Origin: CAYXZP01 sp964469485
GTDB lineage: Bacteria; Desulfobacterota; Binatia; UBA1149; CAYXZP01
DNA length: 6,853 bases
Assembly: GCA_964469485.1 (NCBI GenBank)
Contig: CAYXZP010000092.1
Span: 1 to 6,853 of the forward strand
Direction: 5' to 3'
A program made the translations under genes and the position numbers. Every line of letters begins with the position of its first letter. Positions within the stretch are counted from its first letter, which is position 1. The notes beneath the pieces are model-generated. The model was given only the letters and a program-made list of their open reading frames with translations. It did no database searches and was not told the origin of the DNA. This document shows positions 6,496-6,853 of this stretch, in pieces.

Positions 6496-6853
6496 GCGGA
6501 GACGGCTTCGGCAACGAGGTCGCCGACCTCGGAGGTCGAATAGCCCATCTCGCCCGCGTTCATCGAGCCGAGCTTGCTGGCGCAAACCTCCGCTATGGCC
6601 TGGTCGACCTTGTCGGCGGCGGCCGTCTCGCCGAGATAGCGCAGCATCATCTCGACGGCCGCTATCGCGGCCATCGGGTTGATGACGCCCTTGCCGGCGT
6701 ACTTGGGCGCCGAGCCGCCGATAGGCTCGAACATGGCGATCTTGCCGGGGTGGATGTTGCCGCCGGCGGCGATCCCCATGCCGCCCTGGATAATGGCCCC
6801 CAGGTCGGTGATGATGTCGCCGAACATGTTGTCGGTGACGATGACGTCGAACC
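6492..6853 (-). CDS. leuB: 3-isopropylmalate dehydrogenase, C-terminal part (N-terminus beyond the window edge)
   Basis: About 119 C-terminal residues of a beta-decarboxylating dehydrogenase. LeuB oxidises and decarboxylates 3-isopropylmalate with NAD+ in the cytosol, a step of leucine synthesis. The frame is open to the right edge, so the ATG at 6827 is internal: the residues before it read FDVIVTDN, the standard lead-in. Visible motifs are TDNMFGDIITD with the metal-binding aspartates (codons 6816-6818 and 6804-6806), MFEP, and the NAD-binding GSAPKYAGKGVINP loop, followed by the MLRYLG helix and the SEVGD element near the end. The usual His before GSAP in many LeuB proteins is Gly here (PIGGSAP), a variant I believe occurs in some lineages. 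The stop is TAG on the minus strand (6492-6494), convergent with the preceding gene by a 4-bp overlap. Isocitrate or tartrate-type dehydrogenases are the alternatives; without the N-terminal substrate loop LeuB is probable, not proven. Confidence 0.8.
   Translation of the reverse strand, partial: FDVIVTDNMFGDIITDLGAIIQGGMGIAAGGNIHPGKIAMFEPIGGSAPKYAGKGVINPMAAIAAVEMMLRYLGETAAADKVDQAIAEVCASKLGSMNAGEMGYSTSEVGDLVAEAVSA
6515..6531 (+). terminator. Possible hairpin just past the four-gene cluster
   Basis: A perfect 7-bp stem (6515-6521 pairing with 6525-6531) closes a three-base loop, 19 bp after the TAA of the last plus-strand gene. No T-tract follows, so it is not a standard intrinsic terminator. 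The same bases encode the conserved SEVGD region of the convergent leuB-like gene, which may be the whole explanation. Confidence 0.2.

Overview
The window is GC-rich (roughly two thirds G+C by eye) and almost entirely coding, so it looks like an ordinary bacterial chromosome. The gene types (cobalamin-dependent MetH with its reactivation domain, a Grx-partner-type BolA, LeuB-type dehydrogenase, DUF385/nitroreductase-like protein) fit an uncultured proteobacterial or deltaproteobacterial-type lineage (Desulfobacterota, Myxococcota or Binatota-like). That placement is only an impression from protein style. One mild oddity for so GC-rich a genome is steady use of the ATA isoleucine codon.

Layout, left to right: (1) 1-2973, plus strand: the 3' part of metH, open through the left edge. 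(2) 2921-3802, minus strand: a rhomboid intramembrane serine protease, convergent with metH and overlapping its 3' end by 53 bp. (3) 3803-3830: a 28-bp divergent gap. (4) 3831-6495, plus strand: four tightly packed genes, bolA, an unrecognised multi-pass membrane protein, a class III (glutamate-1-semialdehyde-aminomutase-like) PLP aminotransferase, and a small deazaflavin/nitroreductase-type (DUF385-like) protein. The junctions are +1, -4 (GTGA) and +7 bp, and all four use non-ATG starts. (5) 6492-6853, minus strand: the C-terminal part of a leuB-like 3-isopropylmalate dehydrogenase, cut by the right edge, whose stop codon overlaps the stop of the last plus-strand gene.

The two edge genes are amino-acid biosynthesis housekeeping genes (methionine, leucine). 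The most interesting part is the bolA-led cluster, where an iron-sulfur/redox accessory protein sits in a probable operon with an orphan membrane protein, a PLP enzyme of a non-HemL subfamily and a probable flavin or F420 protein. The shared pathway cannot be read from the sequence. There are no RNA genes, CRISPR arrays, mobile elements or attachment sites that I can support, and no gene-free stretch longer than 28 bp.
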